Position numbers and translations under genes: made by a program
DNA from: Crenothrix polyspora
GTDB taxonomy: Bacteria; Pseudomonadota; Gammaproteobacteria; Methylococcales; Methylomonadaceae
Assembly (NCBI GenBank): GCA_945903675.1
Contig: CAMDOP010000042.1
Span: forward strand, 1 to 15,529
Length of the DNA: 15,529 nt
Direction: 5' to 3'
Part shown: positions 5,076 through 13,233 of the stretch, piece by piece
How positions within the stretch are numbered: the stretch's first letter is position 1
Layout: each line of letters starts with the position of its first letter
The notes under the pieces: model-generated
The model's database searches: none
Seen by the model: the letters and a program-made list of their open reading frames with translations, nothing else
What the model was told of the DNA's origin: nothing

Positions 5076-7754
5076 ATGGCTATTTCCCTCTTACTTGAAC
5101 AATCCAGTCGTATCGCCTTAGCCGCTTTTTTACATGATTTAGGTAAGTTTGCTGAACGGGCAAAGATACCTGTCAATCAACAAGTGCTTGATGATAATAA
5201 ACAGCTTTATTGTCCGCATCGTAAGAAATTTACTGATGACCGAGGTTGGTTTAGTCATGTTCATGCCGCTTATACGGGTTTGGCGATGGATGTGATTGAA
5301 GGCTATCTGCCTGACTTAACTGGTACTGATTTTGCACCTTTCGGCTCATGGAAAACCAAAGAGGCCGATGATTCTTTTATAAATGCTGCCGCTATGCATC
5401 ATAAGCCGGATACTTTTTTGCAATGGGTGATTGCCACAGCGGATCGCGTGTCATCCGGTTTTGATCGTGAAGAGTTTGAGCAATACAACGAAGCAGAAGA
5501 GGGCACAGCTACGGGTAAAAATCATTACACCGCTAGGCAATTGCCTTTGTTTGAGCAGATTCGTTTGGATAGCAAGGCAGACCAAGATTATGCCTATCGT
5601 TATGCCTTAAAACCCTTATCCCCTAATAGCATTTTTCCCGTTAAAGCTAGTGCTTGTGAAGGCAATGACGATAAAGCCGCGCAAAAAGAGTATCACGATT
5701 TATGGCTAGGTTTTGTTGATGCCTTAAAGTTAATGCCTCCGTCGCATCGTAATAATTGGTCTTTATGGTTGGATCATTTTGAAACTTTGTGGGGCGTTTA
5801 TACCCAAGCGATTCCTTCGGCAACGGCGTTTAATATTCGCCCTGATGTTTCTTTATACGATCATTCGCGCGTTGCCGCTGCGATGGCAACGGCCTTGTGG
5901 CGTTATCATCATGAACGTAAAGAAACCGATGCAGTTACGGCTAAAGAACTTAAAGCCCAAGAAAAGAGCTGGGAAGATAAAAAGTTCTTATTGGTACAAG
6001 GTGATTTCTTTGGTATTCAGGATTTCATCTTTGCCAGTGGTGGTGAAACCAATAAACGTGCCGCTAAGCTGTTACGAGGTCGATCTTTTTATGTGTCTTT
6101 ATTAAGTGAATGCGCGGCTTTAAAAGTACTCGATGTTTTAGATTTACCCTCTACCAGTCAGGTCATTAATGCCGCTGGTAAGTTTATGATTGTGGCACCT
6201 AATACCACAGAAACGCTTAAGAAATTATTAGATGTACAGCACGAGTTGGATCAATGGTTTTTAAAGCAGAGTTGGGGACAGGCTGGAGTTGGTTTAGCTT
6301 GGACAGCTGCTTCTTGTAATGATTTTCGACGTGGAAAAGCGGGTCGTAAAGACAGTCCTTATAAAGCCTTGATAAAAAAATTGTTTGAGCAGTTGGAAGT
6401 CATTAAAAACCAACGCTTGAATTTGTGTGCAGCAACGACGCCGATTATTTTTAATGAGTTCTTGGATAGCTTTGATAATGATAAGGGGGTTTGTAAGATT
6501 GATGGTAAGTCACCTGCCACGATATTACACGATAATGAAATATGGATAAGTGAACTTGCTAATGATCAAATTAAAATAGGGACTTGGTTAGCAAATGCAG
6601 ATAGGGAGCGGATATTCATAACCCGTGATTCTTTAGGGATGGGTACAGCTTTAAAATTGACTGTTTTTGATTACCACATCAGTTTTGCAAAATCAGAAGA
6701 GAAACAAGGCAAATTTGGTGAACAGGCTAAAAACGGTAACTTACTTAGAGCTTGGGATTTTTCTTTGCCTAAATCAGCTGATGCTGCTTTATGGAACGGC
6801 TATGCCCGACGTAATATTAACGCTTATGTACCTTTTGCCACGCCGCATGATTTGTTAGAAGAGCAATGGGATAAATATGTCGGCATTGATGAAAAGCTGG
6901 AAGAAGAGCAAGCTAAAACGCTTAATCATTTAGCTTGTGGTGATCGAATTCAAAATGAATTTGAAAAATGGCAAGGTATTAGTGCGTTATCATCACTTAA
7001 AGGTGATGTTGATAATCTGGGAATGATCTTTCAATCGGGCCTAGGTGAGGATGTTAGTTTTAGTAAAACAGCGGCTTTGTCACGACAGGTTAATGCCTTT
7101 TTTACCGTCTATTTGCCGTGGTTGTGTAAAACAGAATATCAAAACACCTACACAGTATTTGCCGGTGGCGATGATTTCTTTTTAATGGGGCCTTGGTTAT
7201 CGCAAATTAAATTGGCTCGTCAGATGCGACAAGCTTTTCAACGCTACGTTGCTGAGAATTCAGAGCTACACTTTTCGGCAGGTATTAGTACCACTAAACC
7301 AGGCTTACCGATAGGGCAGTTGAGTGAGATGGCTGAAAGTGCGCTGGAACAGGCTAAGGCTCATAATCCTAAGAATGAAAAACCAGCACCTAAAGATGCG
7401 GTGACTTGTTTTAATCAAACCATGTCTTGGGATGAGTTTAGCGCCTTGGAATTACGTAGAAAGCGCTTGCAAGACTTACATCAAGAGATGAATTTAAGCA
7501 CGGGTTATGTGTACGGTTTACTCACCTTGATTAATATGCACGAAAAGATTACAGAACGACCTGAAAATGCTCTATGGCATAGCTATTTTGCTTATCGAAC
7601 CGTGCGTATGTTAGAGCGTAATAAGAATCTTGATAGAGATCAACGTAAACGCTGGCAGGTAGAACTTGCTGAAGAGATCGCTAATGCTGGGATTATCCGG
7701 CATGTGGGTAATTATCGGGTGGCGTTGTTTTGTCATTTGTATCAGCAACGCTAA
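5076..7754 (+). CDS. csm1: Csm1/Cas10, large subunit of the Csm complex
   Basis: An 892-residue Cas10 of type III-A. The N-terminal HD nuclease has FLHDLGKFAERA with His20-Asp21, then AAMHHKPDTFL and ATADRVSSGFD as later HD-domain motifs. These predict ssDNA cleavage. The first palm domain begins near GDFFGIQDFIFASGG and continues with RAAKLLRGRSFYVSLLSE. The second palm carries the cyclase motif FAGGDDFF with GGDD at 697-700, predicting cyclic oligoadenylate synthesis on target RNA binding. A helical domain (about 750-892) closes the protein. Its ten or so cysteines include no CxxC pair, so the zinc motif usual between the palms of Csm1 appears lost or replaced. AGGA at 5062-5065 precedes ATG 5076. 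It lies within one operon with csm2-csm5. Confidence 0.97.
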   Translation: MAISLLLEQSSRIALAAFLHDLGKFAERAKIPVNQQVLDDNKQLYCPHRKKFTDDRGWFSHVHAAYTGLAMDVIEGYLPDLTGTDFAPFGSWKTKEADDSFINAAAMHHKPDTFLQWVIATADRVSSGFDREEFEQYNEAEEGTATGKNHYTARQLPLFEQIRLDSKADQDYAYRYALKPLSPNSIFPVKASACEGNDDKAAQKEYHDLWLGFVDALKLMPPSHRNNWSLWLDHFETLWGVYTQAIPSATAFNIRPDVSLYDHSRVAAAMATALWRYHHERKETDAVTAKELKAQEKSWEDKKFLLVQGDFFGIQDFIFASGGETNKRAAKLLRGRSFYVSLLSECAALKVLDVLDLPSTSQVINAAGKFMIVAPNTTETLKKLLDVQHELDQWFLKQSWGQAGVGLAWTAASCNDFRRGKAGRKDSPYKALIKKLFEQLEVIKNQRLNLCAATTPIIFNEFLDSFDNDKGVCKIDGKSPATILHDNEIWISELANDQIKIGTWLANADRERIFITRDSLGMGTALKLTVFDYHISFAKSEEKQGKFGEQAKNGNLLRAWDFSLPKSADAALWNGYARRNINAYVPFATPHDLLEEQWDKYVGIDEKLEEEQAKTLNHLACGDRIQNEFEKWQGISALSSLKGDVDNLGMIFQSGLGEDVSFSKTAALSRQVNAFFTVYLPWLCKTEYQNTYTVFAGGDDFFLMGPWLSQIKLARQMRQAFQRYVAENSELHFSAGISTTKPGLPIGQLSEMAESALEQAKAHNPKNEKPAPKDAVTCFNQTMSWDEFSALELRRKRLQDLHQEMNLSTGYVYGLLTLINMHEKITERPENALWHSYFAYRTVRMLERNKNLDRDQRKRWQVELAEEIANAGIIRHVGNYRVALFCHLYQQR

Positions 7755-7807
7755 TTAATTTCTAATAAGCAGTAGCCTACTCAATACCATTAAACAAAGA
7801 GATCAAC

Positions 7808-8194
7808 ATGGATATAAAACTGACTAAGACTGAAAAAAAGCTTGATCCAGAATTATTTAATACGATTGCCCAAGACTGGGCTAAAGAGATTGCAGGTAAT
7901 GATCCAAGAAAAACTGATAACAAACCGACTCAATTACGTAAGTTTTATGACGAAATAGTGTTGTGGGATAACAAGGTACTTATGCATCCAGAAAAGTTTG
8001 ATGACTATTTGCCATTTATTAGGATGCTTAACGCAAAAGCGGCTTATGCAAAGGGTCGCAAATTAGTCGATGACAAATATGTTGGATTGCTTAATAGTGG
8101 CTTACAACAAGTCACTGATCCGGAAACATTACATACTTTTAAATTGTTCATGGAAGCATTCATGGGCTTTTATAAACAAGAACGCCCTAACTGA
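7808..8194 (+). CDS. csm2: Csm2, small subunit
   Basis: A 128-residue, mostly helical, charged protein of the length expected for Csm2, in the canonical position between csm1 and csm3. Csm2 subunits line the inner filament of the Csm complex and contact the crRNA-target duplex. Motifs fitting the family are TQLRKFYDEIVLW (about 38-50), PFIRMLNAKAAYAKGR (about 75-90) and LHTFKLFMEAFMGFYK near the C-terminus. The preceding 53-bp gap contains an AAAGAGA ribosome-binding site just before ATG 7808. csm3 begins 14 bases after the stop. Sequence conservation of Csm2 is low, so order and these motifs together make the call. Confidence 0.92.
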   Translation: MDIKLTKTEKKLDPELFNTIAQDWAKEIAGNDPRKTDNKPTQLRKFYDEIVLWDNKVLMHPEKFDDYLPFIRMLNAKAAYAKGRKLVDDKYVGLLNSGLQQVTDPETLHTFKLFMEAFMGFYKQERPN

Positions 8195-8208
8195 TAGGAA
8201 GTAGATTT

Positions 8209-8928
8209 ATGCAACTAACTCATATACAAAAACTGACTGGTCAAATTGAATTACTGAGTGGCTTACATATTGGTAGCGGCAATACAGAAATTCATATTGG
8301 GGGTACTGATAACCCCGTTATTACTAATCCTATCAATCAACAACCTTATATACCTGGTTCAAGTATTAAAGGCAAAATGCGTAGCTTGCTGGAATGGCAA
8401 CTGGGTGTCGTCGGACAAACTGATGGTCATCCCTTAAGCTTTAAGCACTTAAAGAAATTGGATAGTACTATACAAGATAAAGCCAAAGCTTTGATAAAGT
8501 TGTTTGGTGGTGCGCCAGATGGCGATATTGATTCAGCTTTATTAGCAGAGATTGGGCCTAGTCGCTTAGCCTTTTGGGATTGTTCGCTTGATCCAGATTG
8601 GGTTAAAAAGATGGATGAGAAAAATCTGTTGCTCACTGAAGTCAAAATGGAAAATACCATTGATCGAATTAAAGGCACAGCTGAGCATCCTCGAAATACA
8701 GAGCGAGTACCCGCAACCGCTAAATTTGATTTTAATCTGACTATTCGGGTACACGATCATGAAGATTTGACAGAAACTATTTTAGTGGGTCTTAAACTGT
8801 TGGAACTTACCGGTTTGGGTGGTTCTGGTTCACGCGGTTATGGAAAAATAGTTTTTAGAGATTTAAAGTTAGATGGGGAAGACTTTCAAGTCAAACTTGA
8901 TCAAGTTAAAATCCAAGAGGCAAGCTAA
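8209..8928 (+). CDS. csm3: Csm3, backbone RAMP subunit and target-RNA nuclease
   Basis: A 239-residue RAMP protein. Several Csm3 copies form the backbone along the crRNA, and each cuts target RNA at 6-nt intervals. The segment IGGTDNPVI contains Asp34, equivalent to the catalytic Asp33 known in Csm3, so slicing should be active. It is followed by PYIPGSSIKGKMR (46-58), the classic RAMP signature, and the glycine-rich loop GLGGSGSRGYGKI (202-214) near the C-terminus. AGGAAG at 8197-8201 is a good ribosome-binding site. The stop overlaps by one base (TAATG) a 12-codon ORF that leads into csm4. Confidence 0.97.
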   Translation: MQLTHIQKLTGQIELLSGLHIGSGNTEIHIGGTDNPVITNPINQQPYIPGSSIKGKMRSLLEWQLGVVGQTDGHPLSFKHLKKLDSTIQDKAKALIKLFGGAPDGDIDSALLAEIGPSRLAFWDCSLDPDWVKKMDEKNLLLTEVKMENTIDRIKGTAEHPRNTERVPATAKFDFNLTIRVHDHEDLTETILVGLKLLELTGLGGSGSRGYGKIVFRDLKLDGEDFQVKLDQVKIQEAS

Positions 8929-8966
8929 TGCTATCGATACGTCAAATTGATCAAGTAGACTTATGA
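8928..8966 (+). CDS. Possible 12-residue coupling ORF between csm3 and csm4
   Basis: An ATG overlapping the csm3 stop by one base (TAATG) opens a reading frame encoding MLSIRQIDQVDL, which stops in an ATGA overlap with the csm4 start at 8963. AGAGG at 8915-8919 could serve as its ribosome-binding site. csm4 itself has little Shine-Dalgarno character in front of it. The tiny frame bridges the only non-overlapping gap in csm3-csm4-csm5 and could couple translation. It could equally be chance or the relic of an older csm4 start. Confidence 0.3.
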   Translation: MLSIRQIDQVDL

Positions 8967-9928
8967 AATCTTATAAACTTACTTTAACGTTGCAATCGGC
9001 ATTCGCTACGCCACTAAAGGGTGATACCTTGTTTGGTCAATTGTGTTGGGCCATTCGTAATCGCTTGGGTGAAGACACTTTAACCGATTGCTTAGCAGGT
9101 TATACCAACAATCAACCGTTTGCCGTGGTGTCGGATGCATTTCCTGGAGGTTACTACCCATTACCTAAGTTACCGGGTTGTTTTTATCAACTGCCTGAAG
9201 ATGAAGATCGCAAGGTCATAAAGAAACGTGCTTGGTTACCAGAAGCAGCACTACAACAACCCATTAAGCAATGGTTAAATCTAGCTGTTTCTGCCAAAGC
9301 GTTTGTATCTAATAGCAAGCACGCCAATCAATTGAGCGAAAAACATCCTCAAGCCCATAACGCTATCAACCGCCAAACGAATACCACAGGTGAGGGTGGC
9401 TTTGCGCCTTATAGTGTAGAGCAAGAATGGTTTGTGCAGGATTTACGCTGGTCTATTTATGTAATCTTGGATACTGAGCGACTTAGCGTTGAAGACTGTC
9501 GGCAGTGTCTTGAGGATATTGGCTTGTTCGGTTTTGGTAAAGATGCCAGTATTGGATTGGGTAAGTTTATTATTGATGATTTTCAGGAATATGCTTTGCC
9601 CTCACAGGCGAATGCTAATGCCTGTTTAACTTTGGCACCTTGCGCTCCGCAAGGTTTGGGCTTTGAGAGTCAGCACAGTTATTATCAATTATTTACCCGC
9701 TTTGGGCGACATGGCGATATTGCTGTGCATCAGGAAGGTAAGCCGTTTAAAAACCCCGTTTTATTGGCACAAACTGCTGCTGTGTTTAGTACGCCGCTGC
9801 CCCAATCTGGGTTTATTGGTCAAGGTATTGGTGGTAACGGTGAGTTATCTAAAACCATCAAGACGACTATTCATCAAGGCTATGCGCCGGTGCTGGCAAT
9901 CAACTTTAATGCGAGTGTAAACTCATGA
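8963..9928 (+). CDS. csm4: Csm4, crRNA 5'-tag binding RAMP subunit
   Basis: A 321-residue RAMP protein that caps the crRNA 5' end and docks onto Csm1. The N-terminus has TLTLQSAFATPLKGDTLFG (8-26), the usual Csm4 opening in which an F-x-x-P-L-x-x-D-T-x-F-G pattern follows the first strand, then GGYYPLPKLP. The central glycine-rich motif FGFGKDASIGLGKF spans 189-202, and the second RAMP half ends with GFIGQGIGG (283-291) and a QGYAPVL segment. Length and position are normal. ATG 8963 is the only reasonable start; it overlaps the stop of a 12-codon ORF, and the gene ends in an ATGA overlap with csm5. Confidence 0.94.
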   Translation: MKSYKLTLTLQSAFATPLKGDTLFGQLCWAIRNRLGEDTLTDCLAGYTNNQPFAVVSDAFPGGYYPLPKLPGCFYQLPEDEDRKVIKKRAWLPEAALQQPIKQWLNLAVSAKAFVSNSKHANQLSEKHPQAHNAINRQTNTTGEGGFAPYSVEQEWFVQDLRWSIYVILDTERLSVEDCRQCLEDIGLFGFGKDASIGLGKFIIDDFQEYALPSQANANACLTLAPCAPQGLGFESQHSYYQLFTRFGRHGDIAVHQEGKPFKNPVLLAQTAAVFSTPLPQSGFIGQGIGGNGELSKTIKTTIHQGYAPVLAINFNASVNS

Positions 9929-11616
9929 CTCATTTTTTAGATCACTACACACTTAGATACACGCCGTTGTCACCTATTCATATTGGTGCTGATGAAAGTT
10001 ACGAGCCTGGTAATTATGTGATTGATGATGAAGGTGGTGCCTTATATAGTTTTAATAGTCAGACTGCGGTAACGGGACTAGGGGAAAAGGAAAAAAAAGA
10101 ACTATTAACTATTGTTAATGGCAAACCTGACGATCTTATGCTGACTAAGGTACAGGCTTTTTTTCATAAGCATAGAGAGTCTTTGATAGCTTATGCTAAC
10201 TCTCCGGTACCTACGGCGAATGGTATCAATGAATTGTATGAGAAACGTATTGGTAAAGCTGCGCAGCATGAAGGCCAGGGTAGACGAGTCATTAATAAGT
10301 TAGAAATTGAACGCACCTTTTACAATCCTGTCGATGGTAAGCCATTGTTACCGGGCAGTAGTATTAAAGGTGCGATTCGTACAGCATTGTTAGATAGCAT
10401 AAATAACGGTAAGCAATTGAATGACCGTAATATAAGGAATCAAGTTCTTCAGGAACGTTTACTTGAAGGTAAGTTTCATACTGATCCCTTTCGACTGGTT
10501 TCAATTGCAGATGCTAGTTGGCAGGGGAGTCAGAATAAACCAGCTTGTCAGATTAAGTTTGCGGTCAATCGTAAACGCAAACCTGTTGTTAAAGACGGTC
10601 TGTTATTAAAATCCCAAGCGGAGGCCAATAATTTATATCAATTACTAGAGTGCGTGTCTCCGCATCATTATCAGAGTTTTACGGGGGCGATGACGTTATT
10701 AAATACTCGATCTATTAATCTAGGTAACCCCAAGCTACCTAAACAAGATTTTCATTGGTCAATCAAAGAAATTGCTAAAGCCTGTAATGAGTTTTATGTA
10801 AAACTTTTCTGGGATGAGTTTTATGCGATTAAAGATCGTGGCTATTTAAATACTGTTTGGTTAGAGCAATTAAAAGACTTAATAGACTTAATAGACAATG
10901 ATCTCTCAAAACGCTTGGTGATGGGTGAGGCATTTTTGTTACGGGTTGGAAGACACAGCGGTGCAGAAGCTTTAACGCTTAATGGTATTCGTAATATAAG
11001 AATTATGCAGGGTAGAGGACAGCCAGCGGGTTGGGCAAGTCAACCTAAAACATGGTGGTTAGCCGCAGATGAAAGTAGTAGTAACCGCGAAATGTTACCG
11101 TTTGGCTGGGTATTGGTAGAGATTAACCCTACAGAACCCGATACGAAATTGCAAAAATGGTTAGAAAGCAGTCATGATAAGTTAACTACGTGGATGCAAA
11201 ATCAGTTAGTTAGGCAAGAAATGCTAAAAGAAGCGGATAAAGAGCGCCAAGAGAAGTTATTGACGATTAAACAAAAAGAACTTAAGGACGCTCTTGAGGC
11301 AGAAGAAGAAGCCGCTAAAGCTGAGCTTAAGCGACAAGAAGAAGAAACTCGATTAGCTCAATTGCCGCAATATGAGCAGGATATTGCTGAGTTACTTAAT
11401 GCTAAAAAAGATCCTAATAAAAAAGATTATTTAGTGTTGATTGATGCGGTTAAAGCAGGTCAATGGCAAGGAAGTGATAAGCAATTAGTGCTTGAGGATA
11501 TTCAAGCAAGGATGCAGGATTTAAAAGAATGGCGGCCTACCACGAATAAGAAAGATCCAACTAAGGATAAAGAATATACCCGAACCATTGAAGTTATTAA
11601 GTTAATGAGTAGTTGA
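9925..11616 (+). CDS. csm5: Csm5, crRNA 3'-end RAMP subunit with an added coiled-coil tail
   Basis: A 563-residue Csm5, well above the usual 350-450. The core is standard: LRYTPLSPIHIGADESYEPG near the N-terminus, LPGSSIKGAIRTALL starting at 142, and VGRHSGAEALTLNG from 341. Csm5 caps the crRNA 3' end and recruits nucleases that trim it. From about residue 433 a very charged, Glu/Lys/Ala-rich helix runs to about 480, predicted by eye to be coiled coil. A lysine-rich, partly helical segment follows to the end (EWRPTTNKKDPTKDKEY near the tail). This extension of about 130 residues is not part of the minimal Csm5 and may bind a partner or RNA. ATG 9925 overlaps the csm4 stop (ATGA). It is the last gene of the csm block before a 334-bp gap. 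Confidence 0.93.
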   Translation: MTHFLDHYTLRYTPLSPIHIGADESYEPGNYVIDDEGGALYSFNSQTAVTGLGEKEKKELLTIVNGKPDDLMLTKVQAFFHKHRESLIAYANSPVPTANGINELYEKRIGKAAQHEGQGRRVINKLEIERTFYNPVDGKPLLPGSSIKGAIRTALLDSINNGKQLNDRNIRNQVLQERLLEGKFHTDPFRLVSIADASWQGSQNKPACQIKFAVNRKRKPVVKDGLLLKSQAEANNLYQLLECVSPHHYQSFTGAMTLLNTRSINLGNPKLPKQDFHWSIKEIAKACNEFYVKLFWDEFYAIKDRGYLNTVWLEQLKDLIDLIDNDLSKRLVMGEAFLLRVGRHSGAEALTLNGIRNIRIMQGRGQPAGWASQPKTWWLAADESSSNREMLPFGWVLVEINPTEPDTKLQKWLESSHDKLTTWMQNQLVRQEMLKEADKERQEKLLTIKQKELKDALEAEEEAAKAELKRQEEETRLAQLPQYEQDIAELLNAKKDPNKKDYLVLIDAVKAGQWQGSDKQLVLEDIQARMQDLKEWRPTTNKKDPTKDKEYTRTIEVIKLMSS

Positions 11617-11693
11617 TAACATTAAATACTGAAATTGAATCTGGTTATTAACAAGAGACAAACTATGCAACCCATTATCAAGATGCGCCTAGT

Positions 11694-11896
11694 ATGATCA
11701 GCATTTCTAAAAAGTTTCAAGGTCATGATATAGAAGTGATTATTTGGCCGTTGTATAAGTCAGAGGATAAAAAGCGGTTGAAACCGATGCAAACGGTTGG
11801 TCTATAGGTTTTTTTGAATAGACTGCATGCTCTATTCCCGACTTGCCAGAACGTGAGCATCAAGGCGAATATGAAGTAAGACTGGAGCTGGATTAA
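11694..11896 (+). pseudogene. Decayed antitoxin-like gene
   Basis: The 334-bp gap between csm5 and the next gene holds coding-like remnants in two frames. Frame one, ATG 11694 to TAG 11807, reads ISISKKFQGHDIEVIIWPL and 17 further residues. Its G-x-x-I-E-V-I-I-x-P-L pattern is seen at the start of small antitoxins paired with VapC/PIN toxins. Frame two, from about 11795, reads GWSIGFFE, a TAG at 11819, then SIPDLPEREHQGEYEVRLEL to TAA 11896, like the G-W-P-x-G-F-F...Q-G-E-Y-E-x-R-x-x-L-x C-terminus of the same antitoxins. A frameshift and a stop break the gene. No toxin gene follows. A 10-codon ORF (11665-11697) overlaps its start. Assignment rests on remembered family patterns. Confidence 0.45.
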
Positions 11897-11950
11897 TTTA
11901 TTTATTTAATCGATATGCTGTTTTAACCATGCCAATAATGGAAAGTATAA

Positions 11951-13225
11951 GTGACCACTATTTTAATTTGCACTGTCGGCGGTAGCCATCAACCAATTGT
12001 AACGGCGATTATCGTAGAAAAGCCCGATCATGTTTATTTTATTTGTACCGATAGAGATCCAGCAACTAATACGCCAGGCTCTAATCTGCAAATTACCGGT
12101 AAAGGTTGTTGTATTAAGGCAAAGTTTAATGACGATGCACCAAACTTGCCTAATATTCCGACACAAGCAGGCTTAAACGCGGATCAATTTAGTGTGTATA
12201 TGACTTCCTCTGATGAATTGGATCAAATTTATAGTGATTGCAATAAAGCCATCAAAGATGCCTTAAGTCAGTTTCCTTCAGCTAAGATTATTGCCGATTA
12301 CACGGGCGGTACTAAATCGATGTGTGCTGGCTTGGTTATGGCGGCAATGGAATATGAAGACATCGAGTTGCAATTGATAACAGGCAGCCGTAATAATTTG
12401 GTTGCGGTTAATGATGGCGATCAATATCGGCTGTTTGTTAATACCAAGGGCATTCAATTTGAACGCTTAATTGCGCCTTATCGACAAGCATGGATGCGTT
12501 ATGCTTATAGTGAGGCAGAAGAGGGTTTAAAGCAGATCGCTATACCCCAGAGCGTTGAGCTTCGGGCGCAATATACGCGTTTTCGTGATTTAAGTCGGGC
12601 TTTTGCTGAATGGGATAATTTTAATCATCAAGCTGCACTGGAGATATTACAGTGCTATGCACGAATTTTACCTGCTGATTTAAGGTGTTATTTTGATGTG
12701 GCTAAACGCTTAAATAATGATGATCTTAAGCTACGCGAAGCCGCACAGCTTTTAGACTTATATCGTAATGCACAGCGCCGTGCGGCTCAGGGTCGATACG
12801 ATGACGCTATTGCCAGAGTGTATCGCTTGATTGAATGGACGGCACAATGGATATTAAGATCGCAATGCAATATTCAAACAGGGTGTGTGAAAGAAGAGGA
12901 TATTCCTGAAGGTTTAACGTTAACTAAAAATCATGATAGCGGCCAGTATCAAGCGGGTTTATTTGCTGCCTGGCAGTTAGTTAGGTTTAAAACAGCCGGT
13001 GCCGCTGCTCAATTTATAGTTTCTCAAGAAAATAATATGCGTAATCATATTAAGGTTCGTAACTTGTCTATATTGGCTCATGGTTTTGAGCCGGTTAAAG
13101 TCAGTGATTGGCAACCTATTCACCGTTGGTTAGAAGAGCATTTTATGCCTATGCTGTTAGTAGAAACGGCCAGTGTGCGTATTAAAGAATTACCCAAACA
13201 ACTGCCTGCTGCTTATACACTTTAG
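11951..13225 (+). CDS. CARF-HEPN ribonuclease of the Cas02710 (TIGR02710) family, Csm6/Csx1-like
   Basis: A 424-residue ancillary RNase. The N-terminal CARF domain opens with TTILICTVGGSHQPI and has the ligand loop ADYTGGTKSM (TGGTKSM at 118-124), expected to bind cyclic oligoadenylate from Csm1. The C-terminal HEPN domain carries VRNLSILAHGF with Arg370 and His377 (R-N-x5-H), the active-site pattern of this family. When activated it should cut RNA non-specifically in the cytoplasm and cause dormancy or death of infected cells. The start is GTG 11951, with GGAAAG at 11940-11945 as ribosome-binding site. The preceding gap has no clear promoter. The Card1-like gene follows after 8 bases, so the two effectors form a transcription unit. 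Which ring size it senses cannot be read from the sequence. Confidence 0.9.
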   Translation: MTTILICTVGGSHQPIVTAIIVEKPDHVYFICTDRDPATNTPGSNLQITGKGCCIKAKFNDDAPNLPNIPTQAGLNADQFSVYMTSSDELDQIYSDCNKAIKDALSQFPSAKIIADYTGGTKSMCAGLVMAAMEYEDIELQLITGSRNNLVAVNDGDQYRLFVNTKGIQFERLIAPYRQAWMRYAYSEAEEGLKQIAIPQSVELRAQYTRFRDLSRAFAEWDNFNHQAALEILQCYARILPADLRCYFDVAKRLNNDDLKLREAAQLLDLYRNAQRRAAQGRYDDAIARVYRLIEWTAQWILRSQCNIQTGCVKEEDIPEGLTLTKNHDSGQYQAGLFAAWQLVRFKTAGAAAQFIVSQENNMRNHIKVRNLSILAHGFEPVKVSDWQPIHRWLEEHFMPMLLVETASVRIKELPKQLPAAYTL

Positions 13226-13233
13226 GAGATACT

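Noticed and set aside
5779..6105. Alternative + strand frame inside csm1
   Set aside because: It overlaps the conserved Cas10 palm region in another frame; there is no independent support.
8427..8760. Minus-strand frames opposite csm3
   Set aside because: Shadows of the csm3 coding frame, without start signals or recognisable motifs.
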